A DNA stretch of 64,000 nt from Acidobacteriota bacterium (GTDB lineage Bacteria; Acidobacteriota; Thermoanaerobaculia; Multivoradales; Multivoraceae), in contig WTGQ01000002.1 in NCBI GenBank assembly GCA_011525365.1, forward strand, positions 409,064-473,063, in the 5' to 3' direction. This document shows, in pieces, positions 1-7,404 of this stretch. A program made the translations under genes and the position numbers. Positions within the stretch are counted from its first letter, which is position 1; each line of letters begins with the position of its first letter. Below the pieces are notes generated by a model. It worked only from the letters and a program-made list of their open reading frames with translations, had not been told where the DNA came from and searched no databases.

Positions 1-1
1 C

Positions 2-1513
2 ATGACGCTGGAATCCGTGGTGGGACAGATTGGGTCCGACCGGAGCATGGAGACATCCTCGAATCCGTTGCGGCAACTGCGTCTCTACTTCGACGAAGGC
101 GATCTCGTCTTCAACATGCAAGGCGCCATTGGCCCCGCAGTCGACAACACGCTCGAGAGCTTCCAGTGGAAGGAACGCCTGTCCTGGCTTCGGGGCGATC
201 ACTCCCTGCGTGCCGGGGTCGGCGTGGAGCGCTTCGGTCAGCGTACCGAGCAGCCGGCGTGGCGCAACTGGAGCCACGGGTTCGCTCCCGACTTCTCTAC
301 CCCTCCGGCCAGTGGCGTCTACCAGTTCGCGACCGACATCGACGCCTCGGTCACGAACACCCATCTCTTCATCCAGGACGACTGGTTCGTGAACGAGCGC
401 TGGACGTTCAATCTGGGCGGACGCTACGACCGGAACAACCTGGTCGACGATCAGACGCTCGAGGCGCGGCTCGGCGCTGCCGTCGATGTTCAGGGGAACG
501 GCCGTTCCGTGTTCCGTTTCGGCGCCGGCATCTACCACGATCGAACGAACCTGATCGGCCACACGGGGGCTCTGCGGCCCGCGCTCCTCTTTGGCGTGCC
601 GATCGATCCCGCGACTGGCGAAATGGACCCGACGGGCATAACCGCAACTTCCGAAAGGATCGTCGATCCGAACCTCTATCTGCCGGAGATCGTCAAGTGG
701 ACCGTGGGCTACGAGCGCCAGCTCGGTGAGCGCAACACGTTGAGCATTCACGTCATCGGCTCCGACAGCGATGGCCTCTTCTTTACGGACTTCCTGAACA
801 GGCAGTCGTTCGAGCTCGACGGAGCGCGGCCCGATCCCACCAGGGGACCGATCCGCCTCTACACCAACACGGGTTACAGCGAGGTTCTCGATGTCGAGCT
901 CGAGTTCAAGCGCCGGTTTGCCAACGGCTCCCTGGTGCACGTGAGCTACACCAACCAGGACGCGGTCGGCAGTTCGTTCTTCGACCTGATCTCGGGTAAC
1001 TCCACCCTCAACCGGGCGGCGCGCTATGAGGGTCTGGACGACCCGCCCGCGCTGTTCAATGGTCCGCTCAACACCGAGGTGGAGCACAGCTACAAGCTCT
1101 CAGCCGTAGGGAACCTGCCCTGGGGCTTCCAACTGTCGGGGTTCCTGGACTACCGGTCCGGCACTCCCTACACCGTCCGGGACAGCGAGTTCATCCGCTC
1201 ACCCGGGGGCTTTCCCGCCTATCCGACGATTCTCTTCGAGGGCTTCAACAGCAGAAACGCGCCGGACTACTTCTCGGCCGACGTGCGCCTCGCCAGGAAC
1301 TTCACCGTCGGGGAACGACACGGCCTTCTCGTCTTCCTCGACGTCTTCAACGCCACCGACCGGACAAACGCGATCGAGATGGACGGTCTGCGCAGCTACA
1401 ACAATCGTGGCCGTCTCGGTGAGCCCGGCACCGTGACGCGCGACGACTGGCCCCGGATCCGGACGCGCGGAGCGCAGCGCTCGGCGCAGTTCGGGGTCAG
1501 GTGGTCGATGTAG
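2..1513 (+). CDS. TonB-dependent receptor, C-terminal part (5' end outside window)
   Basis: This is the beta-barrel part of an outer-membrane TonB-dependent receptor. The visible 503 residues are rich in alternating aromatic strands, for example FNLGGRYDR, KWTVGYERQ and HSYKLSAVGNLPWGF, and the chain ends in an amphipathic aromatic strand (AQFGVRWSM), the usual barrel-closing C-terminus recognised by the BAM complex. No plug domain, carboxypeptidase-regulatory domain or signal peptide is present, so the gene must begin upstream of the window; the Met at position 2 is probably internal. The style (sequential strands plus a DVFNATDRTN region near the end) matches the Oar-like receptors that are abundant in Acidobacteriota. 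The substrate cannot be predicted. The cysteine dioxygenase gene follows after 12 nt and is probably co-transcribed. Confidence 0.88.
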   Translation: MTLESVVGQIGSDRSMETSSNPLRQLRLYFDEGDLVFNMQGAIGPAVDNTLESFQWKERLSWLRGDHSLRAGVGVERFGQRTEQPAWRNWSHGFAPDFSTPPASGVYQFATDIDASVTNTHLFIQDDWFVNERWTFNLGGRYDRNNLVDDQTLEARLGAAVDVQGNGRSVFRFGAGIYHDRTNLIGHTGALRPALLFGVPIDPATGEMDPTGITATSERIVDPNLYLPEIVKWTVGYERQLGERNTLSIHVIGSDSDGLFFTDFLNRQSFELDGARPDPTRGPIRLYTNTGYSEVLDVELEFKRRFANGSLVHVSYTNQDAVGSSFFDLISGNSTLNRAARYEGLDDPPALFNGPLNTEVEHSYKLSAVGNLPWGFQLSGFLDYRSGTPYTVRDSEFIRSPGGFPAYPTILFEGFNSRNAPDYFSADVRLARNFTVGERHGLLVFLDVFNATDRTNAIEMDGLRSYNNRGRLGEPGTVTRDDWPRIRTRGAQRSAQFGVRWSM

Positions 1514-1525
1514 GAGGGCGTTGAC

Positions 1526-2056
1526 GTGAACTCGGGGTCGTCCGCGGGCCGCCTCGGTCCGCTGCTGGATTACCTGGGGTCGCTCGACGGCCCTGCCGAC
1601 CTGGAGGTCCTGAGCGGTCTGCTGGGCGACATCGCGGTGACCCGGTCCGACCTCGGCGCCGCCTGCCGCTTCGGTGCGAATGGCTACCGGCGGAACCGGA
1701 TCGCCGAGTCGGACTGGTACGAACTCGTCTGCCTGTGCTGGTCCAGCGGACAGCGGACCCCGATCCACGACCATCGTGGCTCGAGCTGCGCCTTCCGCGT
1801 CGTCGAAGGCGTGGCGACCGAGACGGCGTTCGAGCCGACGCCGTCCGGTCTCATCTGCCCCTGCGGTCGCCGCGAGCACGGGGCGGGCCGCGTCTGCGCC
1901 TCGGAGGAGGACGACTGCCACCAGGTCGCGAACACGCAGCCGGCGGGCGAGGACCTGATCACGCTCCACATCTACTCGCCGCCGCTCAGGCAGTTCAACG
2001 TGTACTCGCTGGACACGCCGACGGCGTCGGATCAGCAACGGCCCGGCTGTTGCTAG
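1526..2056 (+). CDS. cysteine dioxygenase type I family protein
   Basis: Cupin-fold non-haem iron enzyme expected to oxidise L-cysteine to cysteine sulfinate in the cytoplasm. The iron triad is visible as H81 and H83 (TPIHDHRGS) and H148 (TLHIYSPP). The motif continues to C88 (HDHRGSSC), which aligns with Cys93 of mammalian CDO, and Y160 (FNVY) aligns with Tyr157, so the residues that form the Cys-Tyr cofactor seem to be present, whereas many bacterial CDOs have Gly at the Cys position. The length of 176 aa fits bacterial CDOs. The GTG start is chosen because a GGAGGG Shine-Dalgarno lies 7-8 nt upstream. A related 3-mercaptopropionate dioxygenase is possible but less likely given the Cys/Tyr pair. 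The C-terminus ends in a Cys-Cys dipeptide. Confidence 0.9.
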   Translation: MNSGSSAGRLGPLLDYLGSLDGPADLEVLSGLLGDIAVTRSDLGAACRFGANGYRRNRIAESDWYELVCLCWSSGQRTPIHDHRGSSCAFRVVEGVATETAFEPTPSGLICPCGRREHGAGRVCASEEDDCHQVANTQPAGEDLITLHIYSPPLRQFNVYSLDTPTASDQQRPGCC

Positions 2057-2105
2057 GACTACGTCGGAGTTCTGGCTTGTATGGAACTGGCCGGCGATCG
2101 CGCTG

Positions 2106-2147
2106 GGTGCGCGGGTCTTCTGACCCGCATCCGGCGCGAAGTGCCGG
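2106..2147 (+). repeat. two-hairpin dispersed repeat unit, copy 1
   Basis: Intergenic unit with a GGTGC lead, a 7-bp stem (GCGGGTC/GACCCGC) closed by a TTCT loop, an AT linker and a second 7-bp stem (CCGGCGC/GTGCCGG, one G-T pair) closed by GAA. The same architecture recurs at 7165-7306 (two inverted copies), 37557-37598 (opposite strand) and 43269-43297, with different but self-complementary first stems. It lies between the cysteine dioxygenase gene and the ThuA-like lipoprotein gene. It resembles REP or extragenic palindromic sequences. Confidence 0.75.
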
Positions 2148-2207
2148 CTTCGGGATTGCCACACCGTCTAGACTGTTGTTCGTTCAAAACGCGATGAGGA
2201 TGTACCC

Positions 2208-2597
2208 ATGAGACGAGAAAGACTGTTTGGCCTCCTGGCGACAACCGCGATGCTGCTCACGTTGGCGTGCAGCGCCGAGCCGGCGCCTCACCTCCGCGTC
2301 GTCTACGCCGGCGACGCCGGCACCCCCCACGCGGACGCCTACCACGCGATGCTCGCGGAGCACTTCGACGTGCGGAGCATCCCCCGCAACGATCTGGCGA
2401 AGGCCGACCTCAGCGACGCGGACGTCCTGATCGTCGACGGCCAGACGATCGACCGGTCGGAGGAGCGGATCAAGACGATCCCGGGAGCGGAGGGAGTCAC
2501 GCTGGAGACCCTGTCCATGCCCACCGTCCTGATCGGCGGCCAGGGCGCGCGCATCTCGGACGACCTGAACCTGCTGCTCGGCTGGCGATACGGGTGA
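2208..2597 (+). CDS. ThuA/GATase-like lipoprotein, 5' segment ending at an in-frame UGA
   Basis: 129 codons from a clear ATG, with a lipoprotein-type signal (basic n-region MRRERLFG, hydrophobic core, Cys after LTLA) and then a Rossmann-like ThuA/glutamine-amidotransferase half domain (LRVVYAGDAGTPHADAYH, DADVLIVDGQTI, MPTVLIGGQGARI). It stops abruptly at WRYG followed by UGA, in the middle of the domain. The next open segment lies in the same frame and continues the ThuA-like domain with the typical HPIFQGPL motif, so the two segments are very likely one gene. The interruption is either a selenocysteine codon, a nonsense mutation, or a sequencing error. As a stand-alone product it would be a truncated fold. 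Confidence 0.75.
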   Translation: MRRERLFGLLATTAMLLTLACSAEPAPHLRVVYAGDAGTPHADAYHAMLAEHFDVRSIPRNDLAKADLSDADVLIVDGQTIDRSEERIKTIPGAEGVTLETLSMPTVLIGGQGARISDDLNLLLGWRYG

Positions 2598-2621
2598 CTA
2601 TGCCTGTTCTCCAGGGCTGTC

Positions 2622-4016
2622 GTGCCACAGTCCACGTCCGATCCGAAGTTAGGCCATCCGATCTTCCAGGGACCTCTGCCGATCGAGCTGGCGCTTGAGG
2701 AGGTGCCGACCCCGCCCAAGTACAAGTACTACGAGTTGATGGAGGACGTCCCGGACACGATGACCACGGTCAAGGTCCTCAAGAAGGAATGGGACACCCT
2801 GAACCTGCCGGTCGGTGAGCGGCCGGACAAGAGCGAGGCCGGCGTGGTGACGACCGGCGACGGCTTCCTCGACTCACCCGACACGGAGTGGATCGCCGGC
2901 GGTATGCACCTGAAGGGTCCGGACTACTTCGCCATCGGCCGCCAGGGCCGGCTGCTGCAGTGGGGGTTCTACGGCACTCCGGACGAGATGACCGAGACTG
3001 GCCAGCGACTGCTGATCAACGCGGTCCACTACATCCACGGCTTCAGGGACCATCCGATCCTGACGACTCGTGAGGCCCGTCCCCGGGAGGGGCTGGCGAC
3101 CAGCCTCGCGCTCCTCGACAACTACGAAACCGAGGACATGAAGGAGTACTACGACACGCCGGAGAAGGTGAAGGAGGCCCAGGAACGCGGCCTCGCGTTC
3201 AGCTTCGGCGACGCGGTTCCCGAAGCGGCGCGCGGCGACCGCGAAGAGCGACAGGCCTGGTACGCGGAGAACGAGCCGTACCTCTACTGGGACGGCGCCC
3301 GCATCGGCAGCGAGTACGGCGGCAAGGCCTACTTCCGGCTCGACGGACGCTTCCGGATCGACGAGGACGCCAGGGCGGTGGGAATCGCGAACAATGACCC
3401 GGCCCTGTTGGAACGCGCCGTCGCCGACCTGCGCGAGGGCGTCGAGCCCGAGCGCGCGCAGCGCTTGCTCAGCCGCTACACCGGCCTGAGCCACGACTCC
3501 GCCGACGACTGGCAGGGCTGGCTCGACGAGACCGGCGACTCGCTGTTCGCCTCCGACTGGGGCGGCTACCGCTTCCGGGCCGCCCAGGGCCCGGGAGGGT
3601 CGGACCTGCTCAGCTCCTCCCGGTTCGCGGTGGACGGAGGCGAGTTGGAGAACCTCTCCGTCACCGTGAGTCCCGCGGTCGAGGTGACCATGTCGACGAC
3701 GACCGACGGCGAAACCACGTTGGCCGTCCTCGACTTCAGGCTCGAACCGGGCTTCTGGATCTACGCCCCCGGTTCCGACGCGGAGTTCGAGTTCGGCGTG
3801 AGGGCGCCGGCCGGCTTCGGCCTCCAGGTCGCCGGCGACCCCGTGCTGCCCAAGGTGGACGGCCAGGGCCGGATGCACGGCGACTTCCGCGTCGAAGTGC
3901 CGCTAGAGGGCCGAGGCGTTGTGGCGACGCTCCTGGTCGACTACCAGGCCTGCGACGAAACGCTCTGCCACTTCCCGGTGACCGACGCGCGGCTGATGAG
4001 CAAGGTCGAGACCTAG
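2622..4016 (+). CDS. ThuA-like C-terminal half fused to DsbD-alpha-like redox domain
   Basis: 464 codons counted from a GTG, in the same frame as the preceding lipoprotein segment and separated from it by one UGA and eight sense codons. It opens in mid-domain with the ThuA-type HPIFQGPL motif, has a central helical region with ELMEDVPDTM and QWGFYGTPDEM, and ends with an immunoglobulin-like domain carrying YQACDETLCHFP, the cysteine pair pattern of the DsbD N-terminal domain and related thiol-disulfide acceptors in the periplasm. With no signal peptide of its own and no Shine-Dalgarno before the GTG, separate expression would leave a periplasmic-type domain in the cytoplasm, which favours read-through from the upstream segment. 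No function beyond a redox-linked envelope role can be inferred. Confidence 0.75.
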   Translation: MPQSTSDPKLGHPIFQGPLPIELALEEVPTPPKYKYYELMEDVPDTMTTVKVLKKEWDTLNLPVGERPDKSEAGVVTTGDGFLDSPDTEWIAGGMHLKGPDYFAIGRQGRLLQWGFYGTPDEMTETGQRLLINAVHYIHGFRDHPILTTREARPREGLATSLALLDNYETEDMKEYYDTPEKVKEAQERGLAFSFGDAVPEAARGDREERQAWYAENEPYLYWDGARIGSEYGGKAYFRLDGRFRIDEDARAVGIANNDPALLERAVADLREGVEPERAQRLLSRYTGLSHDSADDWQGWLDETGDSLFASDWGGYRFRAAQGPGGSDLLSSSRFAVDGGELENLSVTVSPAVEVTMSTTTDGETTLAVLDFRLEPGFWIYAPGSDAEFEFGVRAPAGFGLQVAGDPVLPKVDGQGRMHGDFRVEVPLEGRGVVATLLVDYQACDETLCHFPVTDARLMSKVET

Positions 4017-4031
4017 AGCTCCGGCCCGCCG

Positions 4032-4481
4032 TTAACAGGCTCGGTCCGCCCACGGATCGACGACTTCCACACCCGTGTTGCGGAACTCTCTCGTGTTCCT
4101 CGTCACGAGGGTCAAGCCGCGAGTTGCGGCCATCGCGGCCAGAAAGGCATCCGGTATGTGGTCGTCGAGCGGTTCGCCCCTTCGACGCTTCTCTTCCATG
4201 ATCCGCGCGCACGCCCTGGCGTCGTCGACGGTCCAACTGAGTATCCGCTGGTCGAAGCACTCCTCGAGGACGCTCTGAAAGCGGGAGGCAAGGTTCTCGC
4301 GCCGCTTTCCGGAATCGAGTCGGCCGATGCCGTCGAGGATCTCCCAGATGGTGATGGGCGAGAGACCCATTCCCTCTGCGGCGATGCTGTCGAGGAACTC
4401 GGATACGCGCGGGTCAGGGTGCGGGCGCATCATCTCCGACACGACGTTCGTGTCGAGAAGCCACGCGATGGGAGGGCTCAC
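4032..4481 (-). CDS. PIN-domain ribonuclease toxin, FitB/VapC type
   Basis: Toxin of a type II toxin-antitoxin pair; PIN-domain metal-dependent RNase. The acidic cluster is visible as D10 (LLDTNVVSE), E47 (ITIWEIL) and D107/D111 (LDDHIPDAFLAA), followed by the TRNTREF strand that usually lines the active site. The length of 149 aa is normal for FitB-like toxins. The start overlaps the antitoxin stop by 4 nt (ATGA), indicating translational coupling with the ribbon-helix-helix antitoxin encoded just upstream on the same strand. Regulation is expected by binding of the complex to the promoter before the antitoxin. Confidence 0.88.
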   Translation of the reverse strand: MSPPIAWLLDTNVVSEMMRPHPDPRVSEFLDSIAAEGMGLSPITIWEILDGIGRLDSGKRRENLASRFQSVLEECFDQRILSWTVDDARACARIMEEKRRRGEPLDDHIPDAFLAAMAATRGLTLVTRNTREFRNTGVEVVDPWADRAC

Positions 4482-4735
4482 CCCTCGCCGTCGTCCGCGA
4501 AGCTGACCGGCTTGTGTCGATATCGCCGGCGGGGTGGCAACTCGACCCCGCGCTCTGGACCGAAGTGCCTCCTGAACACCTCGGAAGGCTTGAGGCGCTG
4601 TTCCGTCTTCTCGCGTTTCTCGTGGATGAGCCGGCGAACGTACTCTTCCATCGAGAGACCGACATGGCGGGCCTCCTGCCTCAGCCAGGCCTTGTCTCCC
4701 GGGTCGATGTCGCGGACGGTGATGACGGAACCCAT
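4478..4735 (-). CDS. FitA-like ribbon-helix-helix antitoxin
   Basis: 85-residue partner of the PIN toxin. The N-terminus ITVRDIDPGDKAWLRQEARH matches FitA-type ribbon-helix-helix DNA-binding antitoxins (beta strand followed by two helices), and the C-terminal part (LKPSEVFRRHFGPERG) is the segment that in FitA family members wraps into the toxin active site. It is the first gene of the pair, as is usual. Its dimer would neutralise the toxin and repress the operon. Confidence 0.85.
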   Translation of the reverse strand: MGSVITVRDIDPGDKAWLRQEARHVGLSMEEYVRRLIHEKREKTEQRLKPSEVFRRHFGPERGVELPPRRRYRHKPVSFADDGEG

Positions 4736-4854
4736 CGCGAGACGGATGCTAGCACGGAGTGCTGTCAGTGAGTCGATGCCGAAGCTCGGCCGAGCTTCCC
4801 GGACCTTGCCCGCACGGGCAGGACGGTGCTGCGCGTAGAGTCAGACCGCCTGCA

Positions 4855-6102
4855 ATGATCACCAGACGCGGCTTCCTTTCCAGCGCGGGAATCGCGGCGG
4901 CCGGTATGAGCACCGGCCTGACCGCGGCGCGGCAGGCGGCCGCGGCGCTGGCTCAACACTCCGAGGCGTCGAACATGAAGATCACCGAACTCGAGACGAT
5001 CCTGATCGACAACATCGACCCGCCGATCGGCCACCGGAAGTGGCTGTTCATTCAGCTCAGGACGGACGAGGGCCTGGTCGGCCTGGGCGAGCGGGTCTCC
5101 GGCGGCGCGACGAACCTGAAGCCGCAGATCGAACTGCTGAACGACCTGTTCGACCGCTTCGTGGTCGGCCAGAGCCCATTCGACATCGAGAAGATCTGGC
5201 AGCGGATGAAGACCACGCTGCACGACTACAGCCACCCGGGGCTGTACGGCGTGCCGGCGTTCTCGGCGATCGAGATGGCGTGCTGGGACCTGATCGGCAA
5301 GGCGACGAACCAGCCGGTCTACAACCTCCTCGGCGGCAGGTACCACGACAAGCTCCGGGCCTACGCCTACCTGAACAGCTCCGGCATCTGGGAGAACCCG
5401 TCCCTTGCCGGCGAACGGGCGCAGGAACTGGTCGACCGCGGCATCACCTGCTGCAAGCTCGACCCGTTCTCGCCGATCACCGGGCCGCCGCGGGACTACT
5501 CGCTGAAGACGATCCGCCACGTGGCGACGATCTTCGGCGCCATGCGGGACGCGGTCGGCGACGAGTTGGAGATCGGCATCGGCACTCACGGCCAGTTCTC
5601 GACCGCGGTGGCGCTGCGGGTCGCCGACATCCTGGAGGAGTTCGACCCGTTCTTCTTCGAGGAGCCGGTGCCGCCCGAGAACGTCGACGAGATGGCCCGC
5701 GTCGCGGCTCACACCAGCATCCCCATCGCGACCGGGGAGCGGCTGGTCAACATGTTCGAGTTCGCCGAGGTGCTTGAAAAGCAGGCGGCGCAGATCCTCC
5801 AGCTCGACGTCGGCCAGTGCGGCGGCCTCCTCGTGGCGAAGAAGATCGCCGGCATGGCCGAGACCCGCTACGCGATGATCGCGCCGCACATGTACTGCGG
5901 CCCGGTCGCTGCGTCGGCGGCGATACAGCTCGATACCTGCTCACCGAACTTCCTGATCCAGGAGTTCAACACGAACGACCTGCACAGCGACATCTTCGTG
6001 GAACCGATCAAGTTCGAGAACGGGTTCATCGAACCGCCGACGGGGCCCGGACTGGGCGTCGAGCTCGACATGGCGGTGGTCGAGAGGCATCGAGCCGCTT
6101 GA
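4855..6102 (+). CDS. mandelate racemase/muconate lactonizing enzyme family protein (galactonate dehydratase-like)
   Basis: Enolase-superfamily enzyme that would dehydrate or epimerise a sugar acid. The ATG start gives a Tat-type leader (RRGFL then an Ala-rich core), followed by the capping domain (KITELETILID) and the barrel. Barrel landmarks match galactonate dehydratase: EEPVPPEN, IATGERL (metal-binding Glu residues), LQLDVGQCGG, APHMYCGP and LDTCSPNFLIQEFN. The strand that normally carries the first metal ligand (D-F-H-G in DgoD) reads GTHGQF, so the His is kept but the Asp is not; this may define a subgroup. A Tat leader implies a periplasmic location, unusual for this family. An upstream in-frame Met would add 32 residues unlike the family. 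Coupled by a TTGA overlap to the next gene. Confidence 0.87.
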   Translation: MITRRGFLSSAGIAAAGMSTGLTAARQAAAALAQHSEASNMKITELETILIDNIDPPIGHRKWLFIQLRTDEGLVGLGERVSGGATNLKPQIELLNDLFDRFVVGQSPFDIEKIWQRMKTTLHDYSHPGLYGVPAFSAIEMACWDLIGKATNQPVYNLLGGRYHDKLRAYAYLNSSGIWENPSLAGERAQELVDRGITCCKLDPFSPITGPPRDYSLKTIRHVATIFGAMRDAVGDELEIGIGTHGQFSTAVALRVADILEEFDPFFFEEPVPPENVDEMARVAAHTSIPIATGERLVNMFEFAEVLEKQAAQILQLDVGQCGGLLVAKKIAGMAETRYAMIAPHMYCGPVAASAAIQLDTCSPNFLIQEFNTNDLHSDIFVEPIKFENGFIEPPTGPGLGVELDMAVVERHRAA

Positions 6103-7049
6103 GCGGTGGTCTGACCCTGGCGATCCTCGCCGCCGGCCGCTCGGCGAGGTTTGGCCGTCCGAAGACGCTGGAACCGGTCGGTCCGAACGGCGAGGTGCTC
6201 TTCGAGTACGCGATCTGCGATGCCGTCCGCGCCGGTTGCGGCAAGGTCGTGTTCGTGACGTCGGCGGACTGGAACGACCAGCTCATGAGCCGGGCGGCCG
6301 AACGGGCCGGCGGGGCGGTTCCCGTCGACTCTGTGATCCAGAGCCTCGACGACCTGCCGAGCGGCGCGGCGCCGCCGGCCGGGAGAGCCAAACCATGGGG
6401 AACCGGCCACGCCGTCCTCGCGCTGCGGAAGAAGGTTGAGGAACCCTTCCTGGTCGTCAATGCGGACGACTTCTACGGCCCAAGGGCTATTGAGGCGTTC
6501 GGCCGGCGTGTCGCGGGCCTGCTGGACGGCGGCGAGAACTCGCACTTCCTCGCGGCGTACGAACTCCACCGCACCGGCGTCTCCCGCACGAGCGGCGTCA
6601 ATCGCGGCATCCTCACGGCTGGCCATGATTCGACCCTGGAGGGGATCGACGAGGTCTATGGCGTGAGACTCACGGAAACGGGCCTCTTCGGCCGCGACGG
6701 CGATAGAGAAACAAGGGAGTTCGCGAGCGACACGCTGTGCTCAATGAACCTGTGGGCCTTCCAACCCTCGATCTTCGGGCTCCTCGAAGCCGCGTTTGCC
6801 GACTTCCATGCGTGCCTCGATGATCCGCTGCAAGACGAGTTCCTGCTGAGCGAGACGGTCGGACACCTGATCGACCAAGGGTCTGCACGCGTCGGGCTCC
6901 TGCCGATGACGCAGAGCACTGCCGGCCTGACCTACCCCGGCGACCTGCCGCCTGTCGCTTCGACCTTGCAACAGTGCATTGACGCGGGCGACTACCCGGC
7001 CAACCTGAGCGAGTGGTTCGGCGAACGAGCGTCCCGGAGACCCGCTTGA
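6099..7049 (+). CDS. NDP-sugar pyrophosphorylase-like nucleotidyltransferase
   Basis: GT-A-fold nucleotidyltransferase of 316 aa. The N-terminal signature LAILAAGRSARFGRPKTLEP is the nucleotide-binding loop of sugar-1-phosphate nucleotidyltransferases, and VNADDFYGPRAIEAF supplies the metal-binding Asp motif. The TTG start (TTGA overlap with the upstream stop) is preferred because it places the signature six residues from the N-terminus and couples translation to the upstream dehydratase. The coupling suggests a linked sugar pathway, but the substrate is unknown. Members of this subgroup often sit in cell-surface sugar loci. The 3' end is followed by a palindromic non-coding stretch. Confidence 0.82.
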   Translation: MSGGLTLAILAAGRSARFGRPKTLEPVGPNGEVLFEYAICDAVRAGCGKVVFVTSADWNDQLMSRAAERAGGAVPVDSVIQSLDDLPSGAAPPAGRAKPWGTGHAVLALRKKVEEPFLVVNADDFYGPRAIEAFGRRVAGLLDGGENSHFLAAYELHRTGVSRTSGVNRGILTAGHDSTLEGIDEVYGVRLTETGLFGRDGDRETREFASDTLCSMNLWAFQPSIFGLLEAAFADFHACLDDPLQDEFLLSETVGHLIDQGSARVGLLPMTQSTAGLTYPGDLPPVASTLQQCIDAGDYPANLSEWFGERASRRPA

Positions 7050-7404
7050 CACCCCGCGCACCTGCCGGACTGCAGCAGGGCAGTCCAACCGAAGCGACGC
7101 CGGCCCGCGGTGACGCCATGTCATCTGCATGTAGAGAATTCCGCCACGCCGATGCGGTTCTCTGGGTGCGCGGACCTTCTGGTCCGCTGCCGCCGCAGGC
7201 GGCGGGAAACAACGTCGCCGGCCCTAGGGCCGGCGGCTGCATTCTCGGGCTCAGCCGCTTCGCGGCAGTCGCCCGGATGCGGACCAGAAGGTCCGCGCAC
7301 CCAGAGATACGGCGTTGCCTTTGCGCGGTTCTCTACTGCATCCGGACTGAAGCTACTGAGGGCGGTGCGGTCACGCCGCATGTGCTCTCAAGGGCAAACC
7401 CAGG
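7050..7404. other. 355-bp intergenic region dominated by a palindromic element
   Basis: No credible gene is seen. Nearly all of it is occupied by the nested inverted repeats described for 7126-7340; the short open frames on both strands here are by-products of the palindrome. The last ~60 bp before the symporter gene contain no recognisable promoter but an AAGGG about 15 nt before its ATG. Confidence 0.7.
7126..7340. repeat. MITE-like nested palindrome containing two inverted repeat units
   Basis: A perfect 29-nt inverted repeat (7159-7187 versus 7279-7307) frames the centre, and each arm is itself a hairpin (GCGGACC-TTCT-GGTCCGC). Between the arms are an 18-nt perfect palindrome centred on CCTAGG (about 7217-7234), a CCGCC-GCA-GGCGG hairpin and a GCCGC-TTC-GCGGC hairpin. 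Outer 8-nt repeats GTAGAGAA (7131-7138) and TTCTCTAC (7329-7336) extend the symmetry. The arms share the GGTGC-stem-TTCT-stem architecture of the dispersed two-hairpin repeat, here in head-to-head orientation. No target-site duplication or transposase gene was found. Confidence 0.7.

Larger units (their letters stand above)
2208..4016 (+). other. candidate full-length selenoprotein gene: ThuA-like plus DsbD-alpha-like, UGA at codon 130
   Basis: Reading through the UGA at 2595-2597 gives a 602-residue exported protein: lipoprotein signal (about 1-22), ThuA-like alpha/beta domain (about 25-270) and a C-terminal beta domain like the N-terminal domain of DsbD with VDYQACDETLCHFP near its end. The UGA would be residue 130 in WRYG-U-L-C, a Sec-x-Cys arrangement. 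Just downstream, GGC (2615-2617) pairs with GCC (2624-2626) around a six-base loop containing GT, and CTGT (2604-2607) can pair with ACAG (2627-2630). The loop is 21-26 nt after the UGA, within the range of bacterial SECIS elements, but the pairing is weak (7-nt one-sided bulge). No sel genes are in the window. This is inference. Confidence 0.4.
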
